Shown one piece after another: positions 8,992 to 17,238 of a DNA stretch of 55,412 nt (position 1 is the first letter of the stretch; each line of letters begins with the position of its first letter). The notes beneath the pieces are model-generated. The model saw only the letters and a program-made list of their open reading frames with translations. It was not told the DNA's origin and ran no database searches. This stretch comes from Bacteroidota bacterium. Lineage in GTDB: Bacteria > Bacteroidota > Ignavibacteria > Ignavibacteriales > Ignavibacteriaceae. A program made the position numbers and the translations under genes. The DNA lies in the NCBI GenBank assembly GCA_023475265.1, contig JAMCWE010000133.1:1-55412 (forward strand). The letters are read 5' to 3'.

Positions 8992-9363
8992 ATGAAAAAG
9001 AGCAAAGGCAGCAAAAAGAAAGTTGAAGTAAGAAAGAAAAACCGGAAGGAAGATTTTTTTGATAGAGTATATAAAGTCGTAGCAAAAATTCCGTACGGCA
9101 AGGTTTCTACTTACGGAGATGTTGCTGAAGCTTGCGGGATAAGATCTTCGGCAAGGACTGTTGGTTGGGCATTAAATGGTGCAAAGGAGTCCGGACTGCC
9201 TTGCCATAGAGTTGTGAATAGATTTGGAGCGTTAACCGGTAAACATCATTTCGGTGATCCGTTTATTATGGAAGATTTATTGAGATCGGAAGGAGTTGAG
9301 TTTGATAAAGATGGCTGCGTAAATCTTGAAAAGCACTTATGGAAACCCACAAAGAAAAGGTAG
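8992..9363 (+). CDS. MGMT-family DNA alkyl-repair protein (C-terminal domain only)
   Basis: 123 residues, with a basic Lys-rich N-terminal tail of about 20 residues and then the DNA-binding/active-site domain of O6-methylguanine-DNA methyltransferases. Seen: AKIPYGKVSTYGDVA (helix-turn-helix), ARTVGWALNGA with the arginine finger, and PCHRVVNRFG with the acceptor cysteine. Because the Cys of PCHR is kept, it could be a true methyltransferase rather than an alkyltransferase-like protein, in which this Cys is replaced. The N-terminal MGMT domain is missing, as is common in short bacterial homologues. Confidence 0.88.
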   Translation: MKKSKGSKKKVEVRKKNRKEDFFDRVYKVVAKIPYGKVSTYGDVAEACGIRSSARTVGWALNGAKESGLPCHRVVNRFGALTGKHHFGDPFIMEDLLRSEGVEFDKDGCVNLEKHLWKPTKKR

Positions 9364-9376
9364 ATGGTTAATGATG

Positions 9377-9411
9377 ATGGAAGACGCAAAATATTTTTAT
9401 GCATCTTCCAT
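9377..9411. terminator. hairpin between convergent genes
   Basis: ATGGAAGA (9377-9384) pairs with TCTTCCAT (9404-9411), and an inner GC and A4/T4 tract extend the stem. It lies between the ends of the MGMT-family gene and the convergent LiaF-like gene and could serve both strands. Confidence 0.55.
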
Positions 9412-9436
9412 TTGCCATCATACATCTTACATTAGA

Positions 9437-10381
9437 TTACTCCCAACTGCTTACATATCTGGTAACATGAATTGAAGAAATTCCTGTATCAATCTTAAGG
9501 TAAATTTTCTTCTTTGCCGTGTCAAAATTATCAGTGCGATAAAGGTTAGAATTTATTTTATTAAAATCATCAAAGTCCTTTGAGGAAAGAGATGTATTGC
9601 ATCTAATTTCGCAGCCGACTGATTCGGGAATTCCTATATCAATGCTTGAGACACCTGCTTTGAGTGTCAGATTCGAAACTTCATTTCTATCTCCAAGCTT
9701 AAGCTTTAATGCAGCAGCGCCCATCTTAATATATACATTATCGGTTTTGAAAGGAGAAAGATCAAAATCTAGAGAAGCGGCACCTAAGTCAAAGTTTAAA
9801 TCCCAAGCAGGATTTGTATTCAGCTTCAAGAAAGTTCTGTTTCTATTATGTCCATCGTTAAATATGAAATGTCTTTTTAACATTTTCATATTAACGGTTG
9901 CCTTGTCATCGGAATTAGTGCGATTAATTTCATAATTGTTCTTTACACCTTGTGCAATTGCAGAGACTAAATTATCAGTAGAATCATGAAGTACAAAAGC
10001 ACCGGCGCCGGCAGTTAAATAGAAGTCACATTTTTTAATATTAGAATCATAGGATTCAAAATAATTGGAAGTATCCAGGCTACTATCAAATGTAATATTG
10101 ACTCCATCATCATTTAAAGTGAAAGCATTGTAGAAAAAATTATATGATGAATTAAAGAATCCGAATAATGTTATGGCTAAAATAATAGCTGCTAAACCGG
10201 CAATGAATCCTTTAAGGATTTTGTTTTTTGCGAAGTAAGAAATTCCCCAAAGTATAAATACCACAGGCCAAAATTTCCATATGTCTGTCAGATCAAGATG
10301 AAGCACATCGATATTGTTAAGTAAGATCAATATTCCGATCGAGATAAAAAGCAAGCCCCAGAAAATATGTTTAGTTTTCAT
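9437..10381 (-). CDS. DUF5668/LiaF-like membrane protein
   Basis: 314 residues. The first 80 residues hold three to four hydrophobic helices of the LiaI/LiaF-like transmembrane type, with the motif FWGLLFISIGILILLNNIDV. The remainder (about 95-314) is an extracytoplasmic beta-rich region with repeating NLTLKAGVSSIDIGIP-like strands, typical of the LiaF C-terminal or polymer-forming adhesin-like fold. LiaF-type proteins act in envelope-stress sensing. It follows the PspC gene by 21 bp on the same strand, so the two form an envelope-stress pair. Confidence 0.75.
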   Translation of the reverse strand: MKTKHIFWGLLFISIGILILLNNIDVLHLDLTDIWKFWPVVFILWGISYFAKNKILKGFIAGLAAIILAITLFGFFNSSYNFFYNAFTLNDDGVNITFDSSLDTSNYFESYDSNIKKCDFYLTAGAGAFVLHDSTDNLVSAIAQGVKNNYEINRTNSDDKATVNMKMLKRHFIFNDGHNRNRTFLKLNTNPAWDLNFDLGAASLDFDLSPFKTDNVYIKMGAAALKLKLGDRNEVSNLTLKAGVSSIDIGIPESVGCEIRCNTSLSSKDFDDFNKINSNLYRTDNFDTAKKKIYLKIDTGISSIHVTRYVSSWE

Positions 10382-10402
10382 ATTTATTCTTCCAGGAAGT
10401 TT

Positions 10403-10843
10403 TTAATTATTTTTTGATTTTAAGAGTAAAGCTACGCCAATTGCTATTAGTATCAGCGGCCAAAAATCCCCAAAGTGAAATCTTGGGATAAAGTTATCCA
10501 TTAGAAAAAGTACGCCGATGACTATTAGAATCATACCGCCGATGTTTCTTCTTCTTTGACGATGAAATTCATAAACAGGCTGCTGAGGCGGTTCAGTTTT
10601 AACTTCAGATTCTGATGTTGTCTGTTTAGCAGAAGTATCTGGAGTTACAAATATAAATGGTTCTTCGGGGACCACAATCCACATAATAATATATGCTAAA
10701 AATCCTCCTCCTCCGATAAAGAGAGTAACGATAAAAATGATTCTAACGAGAGTTGGATCTATGTCGAAATATTCAGCTAACCCGCCTGCAACTCCGCCGA
10801 TCATTTTATCTTTTCTGGACCGGTATAATTTCTTGCTGTTCAT
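10403..10843 (-). CDS. PspC-domain protein with C-terminal DUF5668-like segment
   Basis: 146 residues. The PspC domain is at residues 3-60: KLYRSRKDKMIGGVAGGLAEYF, then the membrane helix RIIFIVTLFIGGGGFLAYIIMWIVVP (quoted in parts: RIIFIVTLFIGG and GFLAYIIMWIVVP). After a Pro/Gln linker there are two more hydrophobic stretches, NIGGMILIVIGVLFLMDN and FWPLILIAIGVALLL, resembling the first helices of its neighbour. PspC is an inner-membrane phage-shock component; no PspA or PspB is nearby, so the role here is inferred only as envelope related. Upstream gene of the two-gene unit. Confidence 0.85.
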   Translation of the reverse strand: MNSKKLYRSRKDKMIGGVAGGLAEYFDIDPTLVRIIFIVTLFIGGGGFLAYIIMWIVVPEEPFIFVTPDTSAKQTTSESEVKTEPPQQPVYEFHRQRRRNIGGMILIVIGVLFLMDNFIPRFHFGDFWPLILIAIGVALLLKSKNN

Positions 10844-10983
10844 TTTGTGCCTCCCATAATAAGAGTTTAAGTTTCCGGTGTAATAATATTAAAAATAAAC
10901 AGATGTTAAATGATAATTATTATTATTGGTAATTGCATATGAAAAACGGGAATTAAATAAGATCAATGGTATAAATCTTTACC

Positions 10984-11787
10984 CTATTTTTCTTCATTGT
11001 CTATTATGTTTTTGAAAAAGGCAAAGTGTTTTGCAATTGAATTACTCCAATATTTATGCTCATGTTTACCGGGTCCGGTGATAAAATCAATTTGTATACC
11101 TATTGCTTTACAGCTGTCTGCAAAAGCTTGGTTAACCTTAAAAGAAAAGTCTTCCGTTCCGCAGTCAACAATTATCTTTTTATTTTTATCCTTAAAGCTT
11201 TTTAGCAGATATATATCAGAATATTTTTCCCATCTCTTTTGATGAAGAGTATATGAGCCGAAGACTTTGGGCATTTCCCAGTTGTTAGGGAATGCAGTAA
11301 TATCTAGAATACCGCTTGTACTACCGGCGCTCCTAAAGAAATCGGGATGTTTAAGAAAGAGGTACATTGCACCATGCCCGCCCATGCTTAATCCGGTAAT
11401 GAAGATGTCCTTTTTATCAATATTATATTTCTTAAATATTTCCGGTACTAGATTTTTGAAGAAGAATGTTTCATACTGGCTATTCTTTTTCATCGGGCTG
11501 TCAACATACCATGAATCATAAAAGCCATCTGGACAGACTATGATAAATTCATCTTTAGTTGCAACGCTGTCGAGATTTGTAATATCATTCCACTGTTCAT
11601 AATTGCCCGAGTAACCGTGAAGCATGAATAACAATGGATATGAAGTTTCCGGTTTATAATCTTTTGGATAGAACACGAGAGTAGTATCTGTGTGCGGAAT
11701 ATAATCGGCGTTAATTAAAAGTGTATCCTGTGGAAATATTTCTATGGATAAAAATAAAATGAATGAAAGTATTATTGTCTTTGTCAT
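10984..11787 (-). CDS. secreted alpha/beta-hydrolase, esterase D (FrmB) type
   Basis: About 267 residues from the chosen ATG at 11787, which begins a clean signal peptide (MTKTIILSFILFLSIEIF); a further in-frame ATG at 11814 would add nine residues before it. The catalytic nucleophile is the Ser of GLSMGGHGAMYLF, the oxyanion-hole loop is LLFMLHGYSGNYEQW, and the C-terminal TGPGKHEHKYW supplies the His. This is the esterase/S-formylglutathione hydrolase-like family; the signal peptide argues for a periplasmic or outer-envelope carboxylesterase. Upstream of it lies a 12-bp degenerate repeat block. Confidence 0.8.
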   Translation of the reverse strand: MTKTIILSFILFLSIEIFPQDTLLINADYIPHTDTTLVFYPKDYKPETSYPLLFMLHGYSGNYEQWNDITNLDSVATKDEFIIVCPDGFYDSWYVDSPMKKNSQYETFFFKNLVPEIFKKYNIDKKDIFITGLSMGGHGAMYLFLKHPDFFRSAGSTSGILDITAFPNNWEMPKVFGSYTLHQKRWEKYSDIYLLKSFKDKNKKIIVDCGTEDFSFKVNQAFADSCKAIGIQIDFITGPGKHEHKYWSNSIAKHFAFFKNIIDNEEK

Positions 11788-11814
11788 CGAGTAATATTTG
11801 GTAATGGATGTCAT

Positions 11815-11874
11815 AAGATTGAGTTCATGATTAAGTTCAATTTTAGGATTAAGTTTAAGATCAAGTTCAAGAGA
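11815..11874. repeat. degenerate 12-bp tandem repeat, five units
   Basis: The plus strand divides into consecutive 12-mers: aagattgagttc, atgattaagttc, aattttaggatt, aagtttaagatc, aagttcaagaga. They share an AAGNTNAAGTTC-like core. Related AAGTTCAAG words are found at 8966-8990 and 45041-45065, also between genes. The block touches the upper start codon of the esterase gene and may hold part of its 5' leader. Confidence 0.6.
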
Positions 11875-12010
11875 AAGAACGATTGAAATTATAAATACAA
11901 ATTACAAAAGTGGTTGATATTTATAAATACTTGGGAAGAAAAAGAAGATATATAATCAATTGTAAAATCTTTATGGCTTTTATATTTTTGGGACAAACAT
12001 ATAGGGCAAT

Positions 12011-13648
12011 ATGAAAATAGCGTTAGTTCAGATTGATACGGTAATCGGTGACATAAAGAATAACAAGCAGAAGATTATTGAAGGCTACCAACAGGGAGCG
12101 AATGATGGTGTTGAATTGGTAATCTTCCCGGAGCTTTCACTTGTTGGATATCCGCCGCAGGATTTAGTTGAGAAGGAAGAGTTTAGGCAGGCGGCTATAA
12201 ATGCATCAAAAGAGATTGCATCAATAACCGGGAAGACCGGACTTATCTTTGGTACAATAACAGAGCGTGATGATTTAATCGGAACTGATATTCATAATTC
12301 AGCACTGCTTTGCTTTGAGGGCAAGGTACAATTCACACAGCATAAAACCTTAATTCCTAATTACGATGTATTTGATGAGATGCGTTACTTTGATTCAGCA
12401 AAAGATGTATACGTGTTTGAGTTCCATGGAGAGAAATTGGGAATATCTATTTGTGAAGATATCTGGAATGATGCAGATTACTGGTATAAGCGGAGATACA
12501 GCGTAGATCCTGTTAAGAAGCTGATTGATAAAGGAGCTACTGTTTTAATTAACATATCTGCCAGTCCTTATCATTACGGGCATAGAAAAGACAGGCAGGA
12601 AATGCTTTCTGTACTAACAAGGCGTGATAAGGTTCCACTTGCTTATGTTTGCAATGTAGGCGGACAAACAGATTTGGTATTTGACGGTGCAAGCATGTGT
12701 TTTGATAATTTCGGTAATTTGGTTCTTCTTGGGAAAGCATACAGCGAAGATTATTTTGTATTTGATACTAAAGCTAAATACACTCCAATACTTAAATCAG
12801 AGAGAAGCTTTGAGGAAGAAATTCTTGATGCTTTGATTTACGGATTAAAAGAATATTGCAGTAAGCTTGGATTCAAGAAAGTGCTTGTTGGGTTAAGCGG
12901 AGGAATAGACTCGGCGCTGGTTACTTATATTGCGGTTAAGGCTCTAGGTAAAGAAAACGTTCATGTAGCTTTAATGCCGTCAGAGTTTTCAAGCGAGGGG
13001 AGTATTATAGATTCAAGGAAACTTATTAATAATCTAGGCATCTCATCGGAAGAGATTTCGATTCAGCCTGTTGTGGATAAGACAATTGAAATGCTGGATG
13101 GTTCTTTTAACGGTAAGCATCCTGATGTAACAGAAGAGAATATACAGGCAAGGATTCGAGGGATATATTTAATGGCATTGTCTAACAAGCATAATTATCT
13201 TCTGCTTACGACGGGTAATAAGTCGGAAATGGCAGTAGGATATTGCACGTTATACGGCGATATGAGCGGGGGGTTAGCTGTAATTGCAGATGTATATAAA
13301 ACGGAGGTTTACCGGATTGCGAAGTATATCAACAATGATATAGAGATAATCCCTAATGAAATAATAACTAAAGCTCCATCGGCTGAGCTGAGGTATGGAC
13401 AGAAAGATCAAGATACCCTTCCGGAATATGAACTGCTTGATAAAATATTAAGAATGTATCTTGAGGAAAATAAAGAGATAAATGAAATATCTGAGATTAT
13501 TGGGGATAACGAGTTAGTTAAAAGAATTTTACGTATGGTTGATGTAAATGAATTCAAGCGTAAGCAAGCGGCACCTGCTTTGAGAGTTTCGAAGAAAGCT
13601 TTTGGGTATGGAAGAAGGTACCCGATTGTGCAAGGATGGAGAAAGTAA
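12011..13648 (+). CDS. nadE: glutamine-dependent NAD(+) synthetase
   Basis: 545 residues. Last step of NAD synthesis: deamido-NAD is amidated using ammonia cut from glutamine. The N-terminal nitrilase-type glutaminase (about 1-250) shows the Glu of VIFPELSLVGYPP, Lys of QHKTLIPNYDVFDE and Cys of GISICEDIWND. The C-terminal synthetase carries the ATP pyrophosphatase P-loop VGLSGGIDSALV (about 296-307) and TTGNKSEMAVGYCTLYGDMSGG. Two-domain length matches the bacterial glutamine-using form. Single gene, followed by DsbD after 72 bp. Confidence 0.96.
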   Translation: MKIALVQIDTVIGDIKNNKQKIIEGYQQGANDGVELVIFPELSLVGYPPQDLVEKEEFRQAAINASKEIASITGKTGLIFGTITERDDLIGTDIHNSALLCFEGKVQFTQHKTLIPNYDVFDEMRYFDSAKDVYVFEFHGEKLGISICEDIWNDADYWYKRRYSVDPVKKLIDKGATVLINISASPYHYGHRKDRQEMLSVLTRRDKVPLAYVCNVGGQTDLVFDGASMCFDNFGNLVLLGKAYSEDYFVFDTKAKYTPILKSERSFEEEILDALIYGLKEYCSKLGFKKVLVGLSGGIDSALVTYIAVKALGKENVHVALMPSEFSSEGSIIDSRKLINNLGISSEEISIQPVVDKTIEMLDGSFNGKHPDVTEENIQARIRGIYLMALSNKHNYLLLTTGNKSEMAVGYCTLYGDMSGGLAVIADVYKTEVYRIAKYINNDIEIIPNEIITKAPSAELRYGQKDQDTLPEYELLDKILRMYLEENKEINEISEIIGDNELVKRILRMVDVNEFKRKQAAPALRVSKKAFGYGRRYPIVQGWRK

Positions 13649-13720
13649 AAGGAAGCATGGATGCATGGGAATGCATGAGTGCATGAAAGAAAGCTAATAA
13701 TCAATTAAAGAATAAATAAT

Positions 13721-15499
13721 ATGAAAATTAAGAAACTAACATTTGCAGTAATTCTAATTTTAATTGGAATAGGGAATCAATTTAATTTTGGTCAGACGGA
13801 GAAGAAGGTTGTACAGATAAAAGCGTATAACTCATTTGATAAAGTATATGCCGGAAGTGAATTTAAGCTGGCAGTAAAAGCTGTTATAAGCGATGGCTGG
13901 CATATCAATTCAAATAAGCCTCATGATGATTTCTTGATTCCTACTAAGCTTACAATTGATTCTACTAAGGGATTTACGCTTAAGAATATTGTATATCCCA
14001 AAGCGCAAGATGTGAACTTAAGCTTTTCCGATAAGCCGCTTTCAGTTTGGGAAGGAGCAATTTATTTAGGTGGAATAGTTGAAGCTTCAAAAGATTTAGC
14101 ACCGGGGAAATACATGATTCCAGTGAATGTGGGATATCAGTCATGCAATAACCAGACTTGCCTACCGCCGGCTACGGCTAAGGATACATTAACTTTTGAA
14201 GTGGTTCCTCAGTCAGCGGGTATAAGTGAAATAAACCAAGATGTTTTTAAGAACATAGATGTCAATCTTTCTAATATTAAAACTTCAGATAGGGAAAATG
14301 ATAGTTCTATTTCTTCAGTTTTAGAGCACAGCGGAATATTGCTTAGCTTATTATTTATTTTTATAGGAGGACTTGCGCTAAATCTTACTCCTTGTGTATA
14401 TCCTTTAATACCAATAACTGTCGGATTCTTCGGAGGTCAGAGCGAAGGGAGCACGAAAAAATTGTTCTTGATGGGCTCATTCTTTGTAATAGGAATGGCA
14501 ATTACTTATTCTGTAATAGGAGTTGTTACGGCATTAAGCGGTGCTGTGTTTGGGTCGCTGCTGCAAAATCCAATTGTAATAATATTTATTGCACTGGTTT
14601 TTATAGTACTTTCATTAAGCATGTTCGGTGTATATGAATTTCAACTACCTAATTCATTGGTGGCAAAAGCGGGTGGAGCCAAGAGCGGATATTACGGCGC
14701 TTTCTTTATGGGATTAACGATGGGAATAGTTGCCGCACCGTGTATCGGTCCTTTTGTTTTAGGATTGGTTACTTATGTCGCAGCTAAAGCCGATCCTTAT
14801 TACGGATTTTTGATGTTCTTTGTTCTTGCATTGGGATTAGGTTTGCCGTATTTAATATTAGCTGTCTTCTCCGGTAAGATTAAAAAGCTGCCTAAAGCAG
14901 GCGAGTGGATGGAAGCGGTTAAGCATATCTTCGGATTCATTCTTATAGGAATGGCTATATATTTTCTGCTGCCTTTGTTACCGAAAAACTTTTCAGGTTA
15001 CTTATTACCGGCGTTCATGATATTAACTGCTATTTATCTTTTAGTCTTTGAAAAGTACGGTAATAAGATAAAAGGATTTAGGATTTTTAAGATTGCATTT
15101 TCAATTATCATATTGGCAGCGGCTATTTATTCTTTAATACCATCGCAGAAAGGTGAGATTGATTGGAAGTCATATACTGCGAATACTTCACTTGCAAGTC
15201 TTGGAAGCAGCAAGGGAATGGTTATAGACTTCTATGCTGACTGGTGCATACCTTGTAAGGAATTGGATGCATCAACTTTCAGAGATCCGAAGGTGATTAG
15301 TACTGCTAAGGATTTCTTGACGTTCAAAGCGAATATGACTAAGTCGCTTTCGCCGGAAGTAGAGGCGTTAAGAAATAAGTACAACATTGTTGGTGTGCCG
15401 ACTGTTCTTATTATTAACTCCAAGGGTGAGGAAGTAAAAAGAATAACCGGTTACGTTGATGCGAATGAGTTTTTGAAGATATTGAGCAACGTGAAGTGA
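13721..15499 (+). CDS. dsbD: thiol:disulfide interchange protein DsbD
   Basis: 592 residues with the three DsbD modules. After a signal peptide, the N-terminal Ig-like domain (about 25-160) contains the cysteine pair of SCNNQTCLPP. The membrane domain (about 200-465) has eight hydrophobic helices with the redox cysteines of NLTPCVYPLIP and AAPCIGPFVLG. The C-terminal thioredoxin-like domain has YADWCIPCKELDA near residue 505 and ends with the cis-Pro loop GVPTVLII. It moves reducing power from cytoplasmic thioredoxin to the periplasm for disulfide isomerisation and cytochrome c maturation. Confidence 0.95.
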   Translation: MKIKKLTFAVILILIGIGNQFNFGQTEKKVVQIKAYNSFDKVYAGSEFKLAVKAVISDGWHINSNKPHDDFLIPTKLTIDSTKGFTLKNIVYPKAQDVNLSFSDKPLSVWEGAIYLGGIVEASKDLAPGKYMIPVNVGYQSCNNQTCLPPATAKDTLTFEVVPQSAGISEINQDVFKNIDVNLSNIKTSDRENDSSISSVLEHSGILLSLLFIFIGGLALNLTPCVYPLIPITVGFFGGQSEGSTKKLFLMGSFFVIGMAITYSVIGVVTALSGAVFGSLLQNPIVIIFIALVFIVLSLSMFGVYEFQLPNSLVAKAGGAKSGYYGAFFMGLTMGIVAAPCIGPFVLGLVTYVAAKADPYYGFLMFFVLALGLGLPYLILAVFSGKIKKLPKAGEWMEAVKHIFGFILIGMAIYFLLPLLPKNFSGYLLPAFMILTAIYLLVFEKYGNKIKGFRIFKIAFSIIILAAAIYSLIPSQKGEIDWKSYTANTSLASLGSSKGMVIDFYADWCIPCKELDASTFRDPKVISTAKDFLTFKANMTKSLSPEVEALRNKYNIVGVPTVLIINSKGEEVKRITGYVDANEFLKILSNVK

Positions 15500-15645
15500 G
15501 TGCTGGATTCTAGATGCAAGAAATCGGATTCAATATGCCGGATGCAAGGATTCTGATTGTTGGATATTTAGTGAAGTTGGAACGTCTGAATTTCATGAAT
15601 AAAATTCTTGTAGATTTTAAATTCTATTATTAAAAATATTTAATT

Positions 15646-16180
15646 GTGTATACATTAAGACAGAACAAATTTGATCTTGAAACACCATGTTTGATACTCG
15701 ACCTTGATATCCTTCAGTGTTTGTGCTGCTAAAGTTTCCGAAGCGGAGTTGCTGGCAAAGGCAGGCATCAAAGGAATACTTTTAACCGGACCAATTGCAT
15801 CGACAGGAAAAATTAAGAAGATTATAGAAATTCTTTCAATATGTCCTTCATTGATAGTTACGGTTGATCATCGGGATGAAATTGATAATCTTAATTTAGC
15901 TTTACAGCAAGAGAACCTTTCGATTGATGTATTGATTGATATTGATGCCGGATTAAAAACATTATACAAGGATGGCGCAGTACCGCAAATTCTTACTGAG
16001 GAATTTGTCAATATGAAATATGATTGGTTTGGTGATGAATACGGTAAAATTATTTATACGGAAAACTCAAAAGCTCCAACGCTGGGGACTGTCATTGAGG
16101 TTATTACTTCGCACTGTGATCCTACAATAAATTTGTTTGACAAATTTTATATTACAAAAGGCGAACATTTTGGAAAATAA
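15646..16180 (+). pseudogene. D-threonine aldolase / D-serine dehydratase-like (alanine racemase N-terminal fold), broken
   Basis: The reading frame from GTG 15646 gives VYTLRQNKFDLETPCLILDL, the start of PLP-binding D-threonine aldolase-like proteins, but stops soon. Homology continues in the next frame from about 15715 (CAAKVSEAELLAKAGIKGIL), so roughly 40 residues with the PLP lysine region are missing and the frame is shifted. It then jumps from DVLIDIDAG, normally mid-protein, directly to LKTLYKDG...DWFGDEYGK and SHCDPTINLFDKFYITKG, which form the C-terminal end. A full protein is about 360 residues; only about 175 remain. Confidence 0.75.
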
Positions 16181-16187
16181 TTCTCTA

Positions 16188-16291
16188 AACCATGATTCTT
16201 AGGATTAAAGGATAGGCATGATTAAAAATAAAATCAATTATGAATGAACATCATATTTATAAATCAAGGAAATCTTAAAATCAAGTAAATC
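16188..16291 (+). repeat. degenerate AATCANG/ATCATG repeats ahead of the GxxExxY gene
   Basis: The stretch reads as loosely repeated words of 8-10 bp: ccatgatt, ggattaaagg, gcatgatt, then aaatcaagg, aaatctta, aaatcaagt, aaatcatgg and TTCAGACA just before the ATG. It immediately precedes the GxxExxY reading frame and looks like part of the same inserted element. Confidence 0.5.
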
Positions 16292-16652
16292 ATGGTTCAG
16301 ACAATGGAGTATAAAATGAAATATGAAGATATTACAAAGCGTATAATTGGACGTGCGATGCGTGTACATTCTATTTCGGGTAATGAATTCCAGGAAGTTA
16401 TCTATCAGCGGGCACTTGCTATTGAGATGAATCTTGAAGGATTAACATCTGAGAGGGAAAAAGAAATGCCGATTTTTTATAAAAGTTATAATATCGGCAC
16501 AAGGAGAGTTGACTTTTTTTGTTGAAGAAAAAATTATGGTTGAACTTAAGGCAGTTATAAATTTGGAGGACGTGCACCTTGCACAGGCAAAAAATTATCT
16601 TGAGGCATACAATATGGAAATAGGTAAGATCCGTTCCGGACTTTATAGTTAA
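16292..16652 (+). pseudogene. GxxExxY protein, frameshifted in a T8 run and 3' truncated
   Basis: The first frame gives 77 residues including GRAMRVHSISGNEFQEVIYQ, the GxxExxY-family signature region, and IGTRRVDFFC before a stop. Skipping one T in the run of eight at about 16513-16520 continues as RVDFFVEEKIMVELKAVINL and AQAKNYLEAYNMEIG, which is the normal rest of the family (expected VELKAV...HxAQxxNYLKA). The usual end (LLINFG...) is missing; after MEIG the sequence merges into the antisense of the glyoxalase-like fragment. GxxExxY proteins are PD-(D/E)XK-like, of unknown function, and often on mobile elements. Confidence 0.85.
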
Positions 16653-16748
16653 TTTACATCCTAATACATCGCGGTAAAACTTTTGAACATGTTCTCGCAC
16701 AGAAGAGTGAGCGGTCATCTTTGAATGCTCACCTAAAAATACATTCAT
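16624..16748 (-). pseudogene. VOC/glyoxalase-like protein, N-terminal fragment
   Basis: From ATG 16748 the minus strand reads MNVFLGEHSKMTAHSSVREH, then VQKFYRDVLGCKLTIKSGTD, which matches the first beta-alpha unit of small VOC-superfamily proteins (REHVxKFYxDVLGC). After about 42 residues similarity ends where the oppositely oriented GxxExxY remnant begins. It starts 16 bp after the SRPBCC gene upstream, so it was probably the third gene of that operon. Boundary of the fragment is approximate. Confidence 0.6.
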
Positions 16749-16764
16749 AATAATTCCTCTATGT

Positions 16765-17214
16765 CTATCCTCTGGATCCTTCAAAGATGACGCCTTTGCC
16801 TGAGGCTATTAGTTTGGGTAAACTTTCGCCTACATATTGATTCCATCCTGCCTCGCAGTCCTTATAACACTCTATGCCCGGGACTAATCCGACATGTGTC
16901 ATTTCAATTTGCGTCGTTTTTTTTCCCTCTGAAATGTTCCAGACTATCTTCGTACCGTTCCACTCGGTTTTGTTTTTGAGCCAATCTAAATAACAGCCGG
17001 TGACTTGCCAGACTAATTTCTTGAATGGAATCGCTTCAATTACTTTGAAGTTCACTTTTGTTTCGCCGAAACTAACCTCGAACATATCGTTTAAATTTTT
17101 TGCGCTTCCTTTAAAGCTGTTGGTCCACCAATCGGAGACGTTAGTAATATTTTCAAATGCCTCTTTGGCTGTGACATTCGTTGAGAAGCTTTTTTGATAA
17201 TCTTTCTGTTTCAT
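16765..17214 (-). CDS. SRPBCC / AHSA1-type protein
   Basis: 149 residues. A START-like fold of the activator-of-Hsp90-ATPase-homologue group: N-terminal FSTNVTAKEAFENITNVSDW, then a beta-rich middle (VNFKVIEAIPFKKLVWQVTG) and the C-terminal long helix (CEAGWNQYVGESLPKLIASG). The Trp-rich WW at residue 29 is typical. These proteins bind small hydrophobic ligands; no specific function is assigned. It follows another SRPBCC gene by 24 bp in the same direction and sits behind an AraC regulator. Confidence 0.8.
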   Translation of the reverse strand: MKQKDYQKSFSTNVTAKEAFENITNVSDWWTNSFKGSAKNLNDMFEVSFGETKVNFKVIEAIPFKKLVWQVTGCYLDWLKNKTEWNGTKIVWNISEGKKTTQIEMTHVGLVPGIECYKDCEAGWNQYVGESLPKLIASGKGVIFEGSRG

Positions 17215-17238
17215 TTTATTTCTTCCTTTTATTTAGGG

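Noticed and set aside
16419-16784. Single minus-strand 121-residue gene
   Set aside because: Its first third is the truncated VOC/glyoxalase fragment and the rest is antisense of the GxxExxY remnant; it is not one gene.
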